Shown: one piece after another, positions 1 to 7,452 of the stretch
Numbering within the stretch: position 1 is the first letter of the stretch
How the letters are laid out: the number at the start of each line of letters is the position of its first letter
DNA from: an uncultured beta proteobacterium
Lineage (GTDB): Bacteria > Pseudomonadota > Gammaproteobacteria > Burkholderiales > Rhodocyclaceae
Direction of reading: 5' to 3'
NCBI GenBank assembly: GCA_903886975.1
Contig: CAISOB010000036.1
Coordinates: forward strand, 1 to 64,000
DNA: 64,000 bases
Notes under the pieces: model-generated
Told to the model about the DNA's origin: nothing
The model's input: only the letters and a program-made list of their open reading frames with translations
Databases searched by the model: none
Program-made: the position numbers and the translations under genes

Positions 1-138
1 GGAAACTTCCTCGGAAAAAATAATCCCGTAGTTAAACCCATAACGCAACACCACATTGCCAAACACCAGAATCACCATCAACCCCAAAATGGAAATCAAA
101 GTCCATTCCATGCCCCGTACCAGCCACCTTGTAAACAT
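1..138 (-). CDS. TRAP transporter small permease (DctQ/YiaM-like), N-terminal part only
   Basis: The reverse strand from 138 to the window edge reads 46 open codons beginning MFTRWLVRGMEW, then a hydrophobic stretch (LISILGLMVILVFGNVVLR), ending FSEEVS. A first membrane helix followed by an acidic EE near residues 43-44 is typical of DctQ-type small permeases of tripartite TRAP transporters, inner-membrane proteins that work with a large permease and a periplasmic binding protein. A GAGGAGG ribosome site lies 8 bases before the ATG. It follows dlgD by about 37 bases on the same strand, matching the E. coli order yiaK-L-M, where YiaMNO imports 2,3-diketo-L-gulonate. The rest of the gene and its partners lie outside the window. 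Substrate is inferred from context. Confidence 0.8.
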   Translation of the reverse strand, partial: MFTRWLVRGMEWTLISILGLMVILVFGNVVLRYGFNYGIIFSEEVS

Positions 139-175
139 CACATATCCCTCCTCAAAAAATTGCCGCGTCGATCTG

Positions 176-1180
176 TCACAGCGACTTGATCTTGGTCCAG
201 ACCGCGTCATCGACCGGAATGCCGTTCGACAGATTGTCGTTGCGGATCGCCAGTTCCTTCTCGCCCGGATAAAGCACCGGTTGGCGCGGATCGACGCGTT
301 CGGAGCCTTGGATATTCTCGATGACCTCGTTGATCGCCGATGCCAGGTAATCTTCGCCGGCGATGCGCCGCGCATCCATGGCGATGAACATCTGCGACAG
401 CTGATATTCGTCGCTGCCGAGCGCGCCGACACGCAGGGTTGAGCGGCCGCCGGAAAGCACGGCGGCGATCAGGTCCATGACGATAGCCATCGACGAACCT
501 TTCCAGTACCCGATCGGCAGCACGCGCCAGGTCTTGGCGATCTCTTTCGGGTCGCAGGAAAGATTGCCCTGTTCGTCGTAGCCGCCCGGCACCGGCAGCA
601 TGTCACCGCGCATCGCCGTCGATTCCATCTGTCCGTAGGAATATTGCGCCATCGCGATATCCACTACGACGTGGCCGCCCGCGCGCGGGATAGCCATGAT
701 GAATGGATTGTTGCCGATGCGCCGGTCGCGCGCGCCCCAGGCCGGCATGTTCGGCTGGGTGTTGGTCCAGCAGATGCCGACGCAACCGGCGTTTGCCGCC
801 TGCCAGCCGTAACTTCCTCCGCGCAGCCAGTGGTTGGTGTTGCCGAGCGCGACGCAGCCGATGCCGAACTCGCGCGCAAGCTCGATGGCCCGGTCCATCG
901 ACAGCTTGGCGCTGACGTTGCCGAGGCCCAGATTGCCGTCCCAGCGTTCAAAAGCGCCCATGCTCGCGACCTTGGACGGTTTGGCCTGAAGGTCGATGTA
1001 GCCTTTCTCGACATATTCGATGACGCGCGGAAAGCGATTGACACCGTGCGAGTAGACGCCGTCGCAACTGGTCTCCGTCATCAATTGCGCGGACAGATCG
1101 GCAGTCGCCGCGTCACAGCCTTTCTTGATCAGGACGCGCGTAAATTCGGCTTTCAATTTTTCAAACTGGATGCGTGGCAT
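176..1180 (-). CDS. dlgD: 2,3-diketo-L-gulonate reductase (YiaK/DlgD-like)
   Basis: This is a 334-aa member of the malate/L-lactate/ureidoglycolate dehydrogenase (Ldh_2) family, NAD(P)H-dependent cytoplasmic 2-oxoacid reductases. It keeps the family landmarks: SHGVNRFPR at about residues 44-52, NHWLRGGSYGWQ at 116-127 and PIGYWKGS at 222-229. These are near-identical to the corresponding parts of E. coli YiaK as I recall it, closer than to generic malate dehydrogenases of the family. YiaK reduces 2,3-diketo-L-gulonate to 3-keto-L-gulonate. The neighbouring YiaL-like protein and TRAP permease support the same pathway. An AAGGA lies upstream of the ATG. Exact substrate is inferred; another sugar-derived 2-ketoacid is possible. 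Confidence 0.85.
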   Translation of the reverse strand: MPRIQFEKLKAEFTRVLIKKGCDAATADLSAQLMTETSCDGVYSHGVNRFPRVIEYVEKGYIDLQAKPSKVASMGAFERWDGNLGLGNVSAKLSMDRAIELAREFGIGCVALGNTNHWLRGGSYGWQAANAGCVGICWTNTQPNMPAWGARDRRIGNNPFIMAIPRAGGHVVVDIAMAQYSYGQMESTAMRGDMLPVPGGYDEQGNLSCDPKEIAKTWRVLPIGYWKGSSMAIVMDLIAAVLSGGRSTLRVGALGSDEYQLSQMFIAMDARRIAGEDYLASAINEVIENIQGSERVDPRQPVLYPGEKELAIRNDNLSNGIPVDDAVWTKIKSL

Positions 1181-1258
1181 GACAAGATCCTTGAATGATT
1201 GTTTGATTGCTTGTGCGGGTCGGGAAAGCGTGCGGGCCTCGACCAGTTGCTGATCGCG

Positions 1259-2251
1259 TCAATATCCCTTTAGCCGGCGATAATTTCTTAGTACCTGATC
1301 GGCGACCCAGGTTGAACGTACGGCGCTCTCGACGTTGCCGGGGCAAGGAGATTCGCCATTTAGGTCATTAACGATACTCTGGATGAAGGGCTGTTGCACG
1401 TGTTGCGGGTTGGGAATGTCGGCTTCCCGCGTGCCACTTTCATTGACCAGCTTGAGCGGTCTGTCGGAAAAGAATTCGAATTCGATGCGACCGCGCGAGC
1501 CGACGATTTCAACGCGGTCCTCACCCTGGGCGCAGACGTAGCACCAGGATCCCGAGCCCTGCACGCCACTGGCATGCCGCCAGGTCGCCGTGACCGTATC
1601 TTCGACATCGTACAGGCCAGCGTGATTGCTGGCGATTCCGTACACTTCTTCGATGGCGCCAAAGAAGAAGTCGAAAATGTCCAGCGTGTGGATGCCCATG
1701 TCGAGAAACTTTCCGCCGCCGGAAACTTCCGGAATCAGGCGCCAGGGCAGCGTATCGCGCGACAGATCTTCCGTCGCCGGGGGCTGATGCTGGACAGCGC
1801 GCACGCAGCGCACCTCGCCGATTGCGCCTTGGTCCAGCCACTCCTTGACCTTCAGGAAACGCGGCATGGCGCGGCGATAGAAGGCGACGAACAGGCGTAC
1901 GCCTTTCATTTCGCACGCCTCGACGATTTCGCGGCATTCCTCGAAACGCATGGCCATCGGCTTTTCGACATAAACATGCTTGCCGGCGCCGGCGACCAGC
2001 AGGGCGAGCGGCTTGTGCGCGGACGGCGGCGTTGCGACGTACACGGCGTCGATGTCCGTATCTGCGAGCAGTTGCTCGCTGCAATCATAGGGCCTCGCGA
2101 CAGCATGGCGCTCGGCAAACGAACGGGTCAACTCCGGATCCGCGCTGGTCACGGCCACGAGCTCGGAATTGCGTGACTTGTAGAATCCCGGGCCGCTTTT
2201 TACTTCGGCGACGGCGCCGCAGCCGATCATTCCCCAGCGAATCGTCTTCAT
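1259..2251 (-). CDS. Gfo/Idh/MocA-family NAD(P)-dependent oxidoreductase
   Basis: This 330-aa protein starts with a Rossmann nucleotide-binding fold (GMIGCGAVAE at residues 7-16) and carries the family EKPMA motif at 96-100, whose lysine is part of the active site. The C-terminal half has the GGGKFLDMGIHTLD segment typical of the family's substrate domain. Such enzymes oxidise or reduce sugars, inositols or sugar acids. It overlaps the upstream YiaL-like gene by 4 bases (ATGA) and precedes dlgD by about 78 bases, so it belongs to the same operon. E. coli yiaKLMNO has no such gene in this place. I cannot name the substrate. Confidence 0.88.
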   Translation of the reverse strand: MKTIRWGMIGCGAVAEVKSGPGFYKSRNSELVAVTSADPELTRSFAERHAVARPYDCSEQLLADTDIDAVYVATPPSAHKPLALLVAGAGKHVYVEKPMAMRFEECREIVEACEMKGVRLFVAFYRRAMPRFLKVKEWLDQGAIGEVRCVRAVQHQPPATEDLSRDTLPWRLIPEVSGGGKFLDMGIHTLDIFDFFFGAIEEVYGIASNHAGLYDVEDTVTATWRHASGVQGSGSWCYVCAQGEDRVEIVGSRGRIEFEFFSDRPLKLVNESGTREADIPNPQHVQQPFIQSIVNDLNGESPCPGNVESAVRSTWVADQVLRNYRRLKGY

Positions 2252-2736
2252 TGCGAGATGCCTTCGCTCAGCAGCGACAGCCGCACCTTGACCACCACCT
2301 TGCGAATCGGTATCGGCTGGTCAAAGGCGCAAGCCGGCCGATGCACGTCGCTCGGGAAGAAAATGGCAAAACTGCCGGGCGTCATGGTCAGCGTCGATTC
2401 GTTTTCCATGCCGCTGTAGAAAAGCAGATCGCGCTGCTCGAGAAGGTCTTCGGCAACGGCGTTGTTTCCGGTTTCGGCAGCGAAGCCAATCTTCTCGCTG
2501 CCGCGATAGAGAAACTGCACGTCGATGTACCGGCGGTGCACCTCCGCACGCGTTTCGGCGAATGGCTTGGTGTTCAAGTCAATGACCTGGACATAGATAT
2601 CCTTGTCCTGAAGGTCGTAATTTCCCGCGGGCAGCTTGGCAAAATCTGTCTTCTTGAGGTGGTCGATGGCGAACTTGAGCGGCTTGGGTAGCCAGGCGAA
2701 ACCTGACTGCAGATCGTTCACATGCCCAAAAATCAT
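2248..2736 (-). CDS. YhcH/YjgK/YiaL family protein
   Basis: This 162-aa protein matches the YhcH/YjgK/YiaL (EbgC-like) cupin-type family. MIFGHVNDL at the start, EVHRRYIDVQ at about residues 65-74 and FPSDVHRP at 127-134 carry conserved His/Glu/Asp residues thought to bind a metal. Family members occur in sialic acid, beta-galactoside and diketogulonate operons; sugar anomerase or isomerase activity has been suggested. I chose the ATG at 2736 because GGGGAG lies 6 bases before it and family members begin MIFGH; an upstream TTG at 2757 is less likely. It is the first gene after the operon promoter. YiaL of the E. coli diketogulonate operon is the closest functional parallel. Confidence 0.85.
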   Translation of the reverse strand: MIFGHVNDLQSGFAWLPKPLKFAIDHLKKTDFAKLPAGNYDLQDKDIYVQVIDLNTKPFAETRAEVHRRYIDVQFLYRGSEKIGFAAETGNNAVAEDLLEQRDLLFYSGMENESTLTMTPGSFAIFFPSDVHRPACAFDQPIPIRKVVVKVRLSLLSEGISQ

Positions 2737-2768
2737 TCTTTTCTCCCCGAAATCCAAGTGTATGCAGG

Positions 2769-2794
2769 ATACTTGGATACATGTATACTAGCAT
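2769..2794. promoter_or_regulatory. Palindromic operator, probable GntR-regulator site
   Basis: A 26-bp imperfect palindrome is centred on CATG, with core GATACATGTATAC. It overlaps the -10 box and predicted start of the minus-strand operon and lies 43 bases before the divergent GntR gene. Position and symmetry fit a site for that regulator acting as repressor. Assignment is by location. Confidence 0.6.
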
Positions 2795-2812
2795 GCAATA
2801 AAACGATTGCAA
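2785..2812 (-). promoter_or_regulatory. Sigma70-type promoter of the diketogulonate-type operon
   Basis: On the minus strand TTGCAA (2812-2807) is followed after 16 bases by TAGTAT (2790-2785). This predicts a start near 2778, about 42 bases before the YiaL-like ATG. The -10 box sits inside the palindrome at 2769-2794. Confidence 0.6.
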
Positions 2813-2825
2813 ACCTTTTGTTCGG

Positions 2826-2831
2826 TACAAT
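2826..2831 (+). promoter_or_regulatory. -10 box giving a possibly leaderless GntR transcript
   Basis: TACAAT ends 6 bases before the ATG at 2838, so transcription would start at or next to the start codon. No good -35 is seen at the right distance. The only purine run (AAGG) is 2 bases from the ATG, too close to act as a ribosome site. Confidence 0.4.
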
Positions 2832-2837
2832 AAGGCC

Positions 2838-3563
2838 ATGGAAACTGGAACTTTAGACAAATTGGCGACAGTACGCTTTCGCCCCAAAGAGTTCCTGTCG
2901 ATCGGGAGTCAGTTGCATCAGATCCTGCGCGCAGCGATCATTCAGGGCGATCTAGCACCCGGACAAGCGATCTCCGAAATCGAAATGAGCAAGCGCTTTT
3001 CGATCAGCCGCCAACCGGTGCGTGAAGCGTTCATCAAACTCGGCGAGGAAAGGCTGATTGAAGTCCTGCCCCAGCGCGGCACTTACGTGCGCAAGATTTC
3101 AGTCAAGGAAGTTCTCGATGCACGCCATCTGCGTGAAATCATCGAACTGTCAATCGTGCGCGAAGTGACCCTGAAGCACGATGCTTCTCTGATTGCCGCA
3201 CTTCGCCAAGTCATCACGCAGCAGCAGCAGGTCAAGCCGGGCGACCGTCGCGCCTTCCTGGCACTGGACGAAGAGTTTCACAGAACCCTCGCCTTGCATG
3301 CCGACCGGGAATACGCCTGGCGCGTCACGGAAAGCATCAAGGCGCAAATGGACCGCGTCCGATTTCTGACCTTTGATTTTGCTTCGCCGATAGCCGAGCT
3401 CACAGCCGAGCACTCGGAAATCATCGATGCCATCGAGTCGGATGATCCCGACCGCGCTGCGGATACGATGCAAAGGCATCTGCGGCGAATTCTGAAATCC
3501 TTGCCGCTGATCGCCGAGCGCTATCCTGAGCATTTTGTCGCGGACGAGCCGAACGCGACTTAG
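2838..3563 (+). CDS. GntR-family (FCD/FadR subfamily) transcriptional regulator
   Basis: This 241-aa regulator has an N-terminal winged helix-turn-helix (about residues 22-88, with FSISRQPVREAFIKL as recognition region and the wing QRGTYVRKI) and a C-terminal FCD ligand domain (DARHLREIIELSIVR, DEEFHRTLALHA, EHSEIIDAI) with the usual Asp/His metal-binding residues. FCD regulators usually bind a sugar acid or organic acid and release DNA. It is divergent from the diketogulonate-type operon, with a palindrome between them, so local control is likely. E. coli yiaJ, which controls the related operon, is an IclR protein, so the regulator class differs here. Confidence 0.88.
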   Translation: METGTLDKLATVRFRPKEFLSIGSQLHQILRAAIIQGDLAPGQAISEIEMSKRFSISRQPVREAFIKLGEERLIEVLPQRGTYVRKISVKEVLDARHLREIIELSIVREVTLKHDASLIAALRQVITQQQQVKPGDRRAFLALDEEFHRTLALHADREYAWRVTESIKAQMDRVRFLTFDFASPIAELTAEHSEIIDAIESDDPDRAADTMQRHLRRILKSLPLIAERYPEHFVADEPNAT

Positions 3564-3694
3564 AAATTCGAGCTTGGCGATTTAATTTTGACCGGTCGAT
3601 AAATCGCTGTGCAATTGTCCTAAATTTCCGCGAAAATCCCTGCCGTCGCAAGCTTCTGCTATGCTTCAGTTCTCTCGGGAAAGGCTCGGATATC

Positions 3695-3925
3695 ATGAAA
3701 TACCTGCTCGCGGTCGCACTGTTCTTCTTCGTCTTGTGGATCTGGCGCACGGCACAAGGAACGCGTTCGGGAAAGCAGGCGCCGCCGGCGTCGCGGGCAC
3801 CCGAACAAATGGTCAAATGCGCCCATTGCGGCGTCAATCAGCCAGTCAGCGAAAGCATTTTGACGCACGGGCGTTACTACTGCTGCAACGCTCACCGGAA
3901 CGAAGCCGAATCCGTGGATGATTGA
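3695..3925 (+). CDS. PP0621 family small membrane-anchored zinc-ribbon-like protein
   Basis: This 76-aa protein has one N-terminal membrane helix (residues 2-18), a Pro/Ala linker and a short domain with C42-x2-C45 and C63-C64-x2-H67, likely a zinc-binding knuckle (VKCAHCGVNQP, GRYYCCNAH). This layout matches the PP0621 family, which I recall sitting directly before pilS in betaproteobacteria. Function is unknown. A GGAAAGG lies about 10 bases before the ATG. Its TGA overlaps the start of the sensor kinase, so the two are probably co-translated. Confidence 0.8.
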   Translation: MKYLLAVALFFFVLWIWRTAQGTRSGKQAPPASRAPEQMVKCAHCGVNQPVSESILTHGRYYCCNAHRNEAESVDD

Positions 3926-5523
3926 TGCCCATGCCGCTGACGGTCGGTACCGGCGCTGGCCAGTTCTCTGAAACGCATTGGAAGTCGCTGCGCTATTTCA
4001 ACCTCTACCGTTTCAGCATCGCTGTGCTGCTGTTTGCGTCGTCGATTTTCCACCCGGCGTCGTTTTCCATCTTCAGCCTGGAGCGCGGCGCGTTTCACCT
4101 GACCCTGACCAGTCTCTACCTGCTGGCGACCGTGATCTTTGCCGTCGGGCTGCACTTTTATCGGCGCCGTTTCAATTTGCAGTTGAGTGTCCATGTCCTC
4201 GTCGACGTGCTGGTACTGACCTTGCTGATCCATAGCGAGGGCGGCTTGCGCAGCGGACTTGGTGCGCTGCTATTGGTGTCCCTGGCCGGCGCCGGCCTCG
4301 TCGGACAAGGCCGCCTCGTCTTGTTCTACGCGGCCGTGGCGACGCTGGCGGTGCTCTTTGAGCAGAGCTACCGGGCGATGGCGACCGAGTTTGAAATGGT
4401 CGATTTCTTTCAGGCCGGACTGTTCAGCACGGGGTTTTTTGCCGTCGCCATATCGGCCCGGCTGCTAGCGCGCCGGGTGATTGCCAATGAGGAACTGGCA
4501 CGCAAGCGCGGCATCGATCTGCGCAACCAGACCCTGGTCAGTCAGCGCGCTATCGAGCAAATGCAAGACGGCGTGCTGGTGCTCAACCGCGATGGCTTGG
4601 TCAGGCAGCACAATCCGCGCGCCGAACAACTGCTTGGCCTGGGCGACCCGACCGAGCGCCAATTAGTCAATTACTCGACCGAACTCGCATTGGGCTTCTC
4701 GGCCTGGTGCGCGCATCCCTCCGATGAACCGATGCTGGTGCGGGCGCCGGCCAGCGGCATGCAGTTGCGCGCGCGCTTTGTCTCGACCGATAGCTCGGAG
4801 CGCGACGTTCTGGTTTTTCTCGAGGACATGGGTCGCTTGCAGGAGCAGGCGCGTCAGCTCAAGCTGGCCGCGCTCGGGCGCCTGACAGCCAATATTGCGC
4901 ACGAGATCCGCAACCCGCTTTCGGCGATCAATCACGCCGGCGAGCTGATGCGCGAGGAATGCGCCGATCCGACCAGCGAACGCCTGTTGCGCATCGTTCT
5001 TGACAATACGCAGCGCGTCGAGCGCATCGTCAGCAACGTGCTCGAGCTCGGGCGGCGCGACCGCGCGCATCTCGAGGTCATCGCCCTGCGCCAGACTTTG
5101 CCGACCCTGGTCGAAGAATATACGGTCAAAGAAAAGGCCGCGACCGGCGTCGTGCAATTTGAGTTTTCCGGCGCGGCCACCCTTTGTTTTGACCGCTCGC
5201 ATTTTCATCAGATCTTATGGAACCTGCTCGGCAACGCCTTGCGCCATTCGCGCGGCCGGCCCGGCAGCATTCGGCTGTGCGCCCAAAACGGCAGCCGCGA
5301 GGGCTGGGTCGACCTGCATGTCATCGACGACGGCGGCGGTGTCGATGAGGGTTATCGTGAGCAGATCTTCGAGCCTTTTTTCACTACGCATAGCCGCGGT
5401 ACCGGGCTGGGGCTTTATATCGCGCGCGAGTTGTGTGACGCTAACGGCGCGCAGCTTGAACTCATGCACAGCGAGTCGGGCGCCGATTTTTGCATTTCCG
5501 GGAGGGCAGCATTGTGTCAGTGA
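3925..5523 (+). CDS. pilS: Sensor histidine kinase PilS
   Basis: This inner-membrane sensor kinase of about 532 aa has several membrane helices in residues 25-185, a PAS-like segment (QMQDGVLVLNRDGLV), an HisKA box ANIAHEIRNPLSAI with phospho-acceptor near His326, and an ATPase domain with N box (ILWNLLGNALRHS), G1 (DDGGGV) and G2 (GTGLGLYIARELC). With PilR it normally senses pilin levels in the membrane and controls pilA. The ATG at 3925 overlaps the previous stop (TGATG); TTG at 3922 and ATG at 3931 are alternatives. The order PP0621-pilS-pilR-ampD supports the name. No pilin gene is in the window. Confidence 0.87.
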   Translation: MPMPLTVGTGAGQFSETHWKSLRYFNLYRFSIAVLLFASSIFHPASFSIFSLERGAFHLTLTSLYLLATVIFAVGLHFYRRRFNLQLSVHVLVDVLVLTLLIHSEGGLRSGLGALLLVSLAGAGLVGQGRLVLFYAAVATLAVLFEQSYRAMATEFEMVDFFQAGLFSTGFFAVAISARLLARRVIANEELARKRGIDLRNQTLVSQRAIEQMQDGVLVLNRDGLVRQHNPRAEQLLGLGDPTERQLVNYSTELALGFSAWCAHPSDEPMLVRAPASGMQLRARFVSTDSSERDVLVFLEDMGRLQEQARQLKLAALGRLTANIAHEIRNPLSAINHAGELMREECADPTSERLLRIVLDNTQRVERIVSNVLELGRRDRAHLEVIALRQTLPTLVEEYTVKEKAATGVVQFEFSGAATLCFDRSHFHQILWNLLGNALRHSRGRPGSIRLCAQNGSREGWVDLHVIDDGGGVDEGYREQIFEPFFTTHSRGTGLGLYIARELCDANGAQLELMHSESGADFCISGRAALCQ

Positions 5524-6884
5524 GCAGGATGGATCGCCGGCAGCGCAGTGAGCTGGCGAGGGTGCTGGTGGTCGATGATGAAGCCGATATCCGCGAGCTT
5601 CTCGACCTGACGCTGGTGCGCATGGGCTTGTCCGTCGACTGCGCGGCAACGGTCGCCGAGGCCAAAAAGTTTCTCGAACGTGGCCCTTACAGCTTGTGCC
5701 TGACCGACATGCGCCTTCCCGACGGGGAAGGCCTGGAGATCGTGCGCGAGATCGGCGCGCATTATGGTGAGACGCCGGTGGCCGTGATTACCGCTTTCGG
5801 CAGCGCCGACAATGCGGTCGCGGCGCTGAAGGCCGGCGCTTTCGACTATCTGGCCAAACCCTTGGCGCTCGATCAGCTGCGTGCGCTGATCAAATCGGCG
5901 CTCAATCTGCCGCACGGCGGTGAAGCCGCCAACGGCAAGACGGTTGCCGCAACCGGCGGGCAACTGATTGGCGCATCGCCGGCCATTTTTTATGTGCGCG
6001 AGATGATCGTCAAGCTGGCGCGCAGCCAGGCGCCCGTCTATATCTCGGGCGAATCGGGCAGCGGCAAGGAACTCGCGGCGCGCCTGATTCATAGTCAGAG
6101 CACGCGCAATGCGGCGCCTTTCGTACCGGTCAACTGCGGCGCCATTCCCGAGAACCTGCTGGAGAGCGAGTTTTTCGGTTACCGCAAGGGCGCTTTTCCC
6201 GGCGCCGACGGCGACCGCGATGGTTTCTTCCAGGCCGCCAACGGCGGCACGCTGTTTCTCGACGAGGTCGCCGATCTGCCCTTGGCCATGCAGGTCAACC
6301 TGCTGCGCCCAATTCAGGAAAAGCGGGTGCGCAAGGTCGGAGCCGCCAACGAAGAACCGGTCGACGTGCGCCTCGTTTCGGCAACGCACCGCAAGCTCAA
6401 AGATTGTGTTGACGCGGCGACATTCCGACTCGATCTCTACTACCGCCTGAATGTGATCGAACTGAAGATGCCGCCTTTGCGCGAACGTCAGGAGGATATT
6501 CCGCTGCTCGTCGAGGCCGCGCTGGCGCGCATGTGCGGTGCCAATCCGCCCGAACTGACCGACGAGGCGATGCGTGCCCTCTGCGCCTATTCCTATCCGG
6601 GCAATGTGCGCGAACTGGAGAACATTCTCGAGCGGGCAACGGCTCTGTGCACCAGCGGCAAGGTCGTTCTCGACGACCTGCAACTGGCTGCGGAGTCGGC
6701 GGTCGAGGGCGGCGTCGGGCGCGACGGCGAAACCCTCGATGACCACATGAACCGCATCGAGAAGCAGGTGATCGTCGAGGCGCTGGCGAAAACCGGCTTC
6801 AATCGCACCGCCGCGGCCAGGTTGCTTGGGGTGACTTTCCGCTCCCTGCGCTATCGCATCGAACGGCTCGGCATTGAAGAGTAA
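5514..6884 (+). CDS. pilR: Sigma54-dependent response regulator PilR, with variant GAFPGA loop
   Basis: This NtrC-class activator of 456 aa has a receiver domain with phosphorylatable Asp65 (LTDMRLPDG), an AAA+ domain with Walker A GESGSGKE (179-186) and GGTLFLDEV Walker B, and a C-terminal Fis-type helix-turn-helix (TGFNRTAAARLLGVT). I chose GTG at 5514 because GGGAGGG lies just upstream; it overlaps the end of pilS. The sigma54-contact loop, normally GAFTGA, reads GAFPGA (residues 226-231, bases 6189-6206). The loop threonine is rarely replaced in active proteins, so this may impair or alter open-complex formation. A sequencing error (ACC to CCC) is possible. The other AAA+ motifs look intact. 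Confidence 0.87.
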   Translation: MSVSRMDRRQRSELARVLVVDDEADIRELLDLTLVRMGLSVDCAATVAEAKKFLERGPYSLCLTDMRLPDGEGLEIVREIGAHYGETPVAVITAFGSADNAVAALKAGAFDYLAKPLALDQLRALIKSALNLPHGGEAANGKTVAATGGQLIGASPAIFYVREMIVKLARSQAPVYISGESGSGKELAARLIHSQSTRNAAPFVPVNCGAIPENLLESEFFGYRKGAFPGADGDRDGFFQAANGGTLFLDEVADLPLAMQVNLLRPIQEKRVRKVGAANEEPVDVRLVSATHRKLKDCVDAATFRLDLYYRLNVIELKMPPLRERQEDIPLLVEAALARMCGANPPELTDEAMRALCAYSYPGNVRELENILERATALCTSGKVVLDDLQLAAESAVEGGVGRDGETLDDHMNRIEKQVIVEALAKTGFNRTAAARLLGVTFRSLRYRIERLGIEE

Positions 6885-7452
6885 AGACGGCAGTTCCGGC
6901 ATTGACCGCGACGGCTGGCTGTACGCCGCCCGCCGCATCGCCTCGCCCAACTTTGACGAGCGCCCGGGCGGCGAGGCGATTTCTTTGCTCGTCGTGCACG
7001 CCATCAGTTTGCCTCCCGGAGAGTTCGGCAGCGGCGATATCATCCGCCTGTTTACCAATACGCTCGACGCGGCAGCGCATCCTTATTTTGCCGCCATCAG
7101 CAGTCAGCGGGTTTCCGCGCATTTCCTGATTCGCCGCGACGGCGCGCTGATCCAGTTCGTCTCGTGCCGGCAGCGCGCCTGGCATGCCGGACGTTCGTCC
7201 TGGCAGGGGCGCGAGCGCTGCAACGATTTCTCGATCGGCGTCGAGCTCGAAGGTTGCGACGAACTGCCGTTCGAGCCGGCGCAGTATGGGCGCCTGCTCG
7301 AGCTGATCGAGTCGCTGCGCACGCGCTACCCGATTGACGCCGTCATAGGGCATTCCGACATTGCGCCAGGACGCAAGACCGATCCGGGCCCATGCTTCGA
7401 TTGGCAGCGCCTGGCGCCGCTAGGCGCGCTGCTCGCACCACGGCGCGACTAG
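6874..7452 (+). CDS. ampD: 1,6-anhydro-N-acetylmuramyl-L-alanine amidase AmpD
   Basis: This 192-aa protein belongs to the amidase_2 family: LLVVHAISLPPGEFG near residue 40, SAHFLIRRDG near 81, IGVELEG, and GHSDIAPGRKTDPGPCFDW near the C-terminus supply the zinc ligands His/His/Asp and the catalytic region. AmpD cleaves the stem peptide from anhydro-muropeptides in the cytoplasm during wall recycling. It starts with TTG at 6874, overlapping the end of pilR; no ATG or GTG is close by, so expression may depend on coupling to pilR. Confidence 0.88.
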   Translation: MKSKDGSSGIDRDGWLYAARRIASPNFDERPGGEAISLLVVHAISLPPGEFGSGDIIRLFTNTLDAAAHPYFAAISSQRVSAHFLIRRDGALIQFVSCRQRAWHAGRSSWQGRERCNDFSIGVELEGCDELPFEPAQYGRLLELIESLRTRYPIDAVIGHSDIAPGRKTDPGPCFDWQRLAPLGALLAPRRD

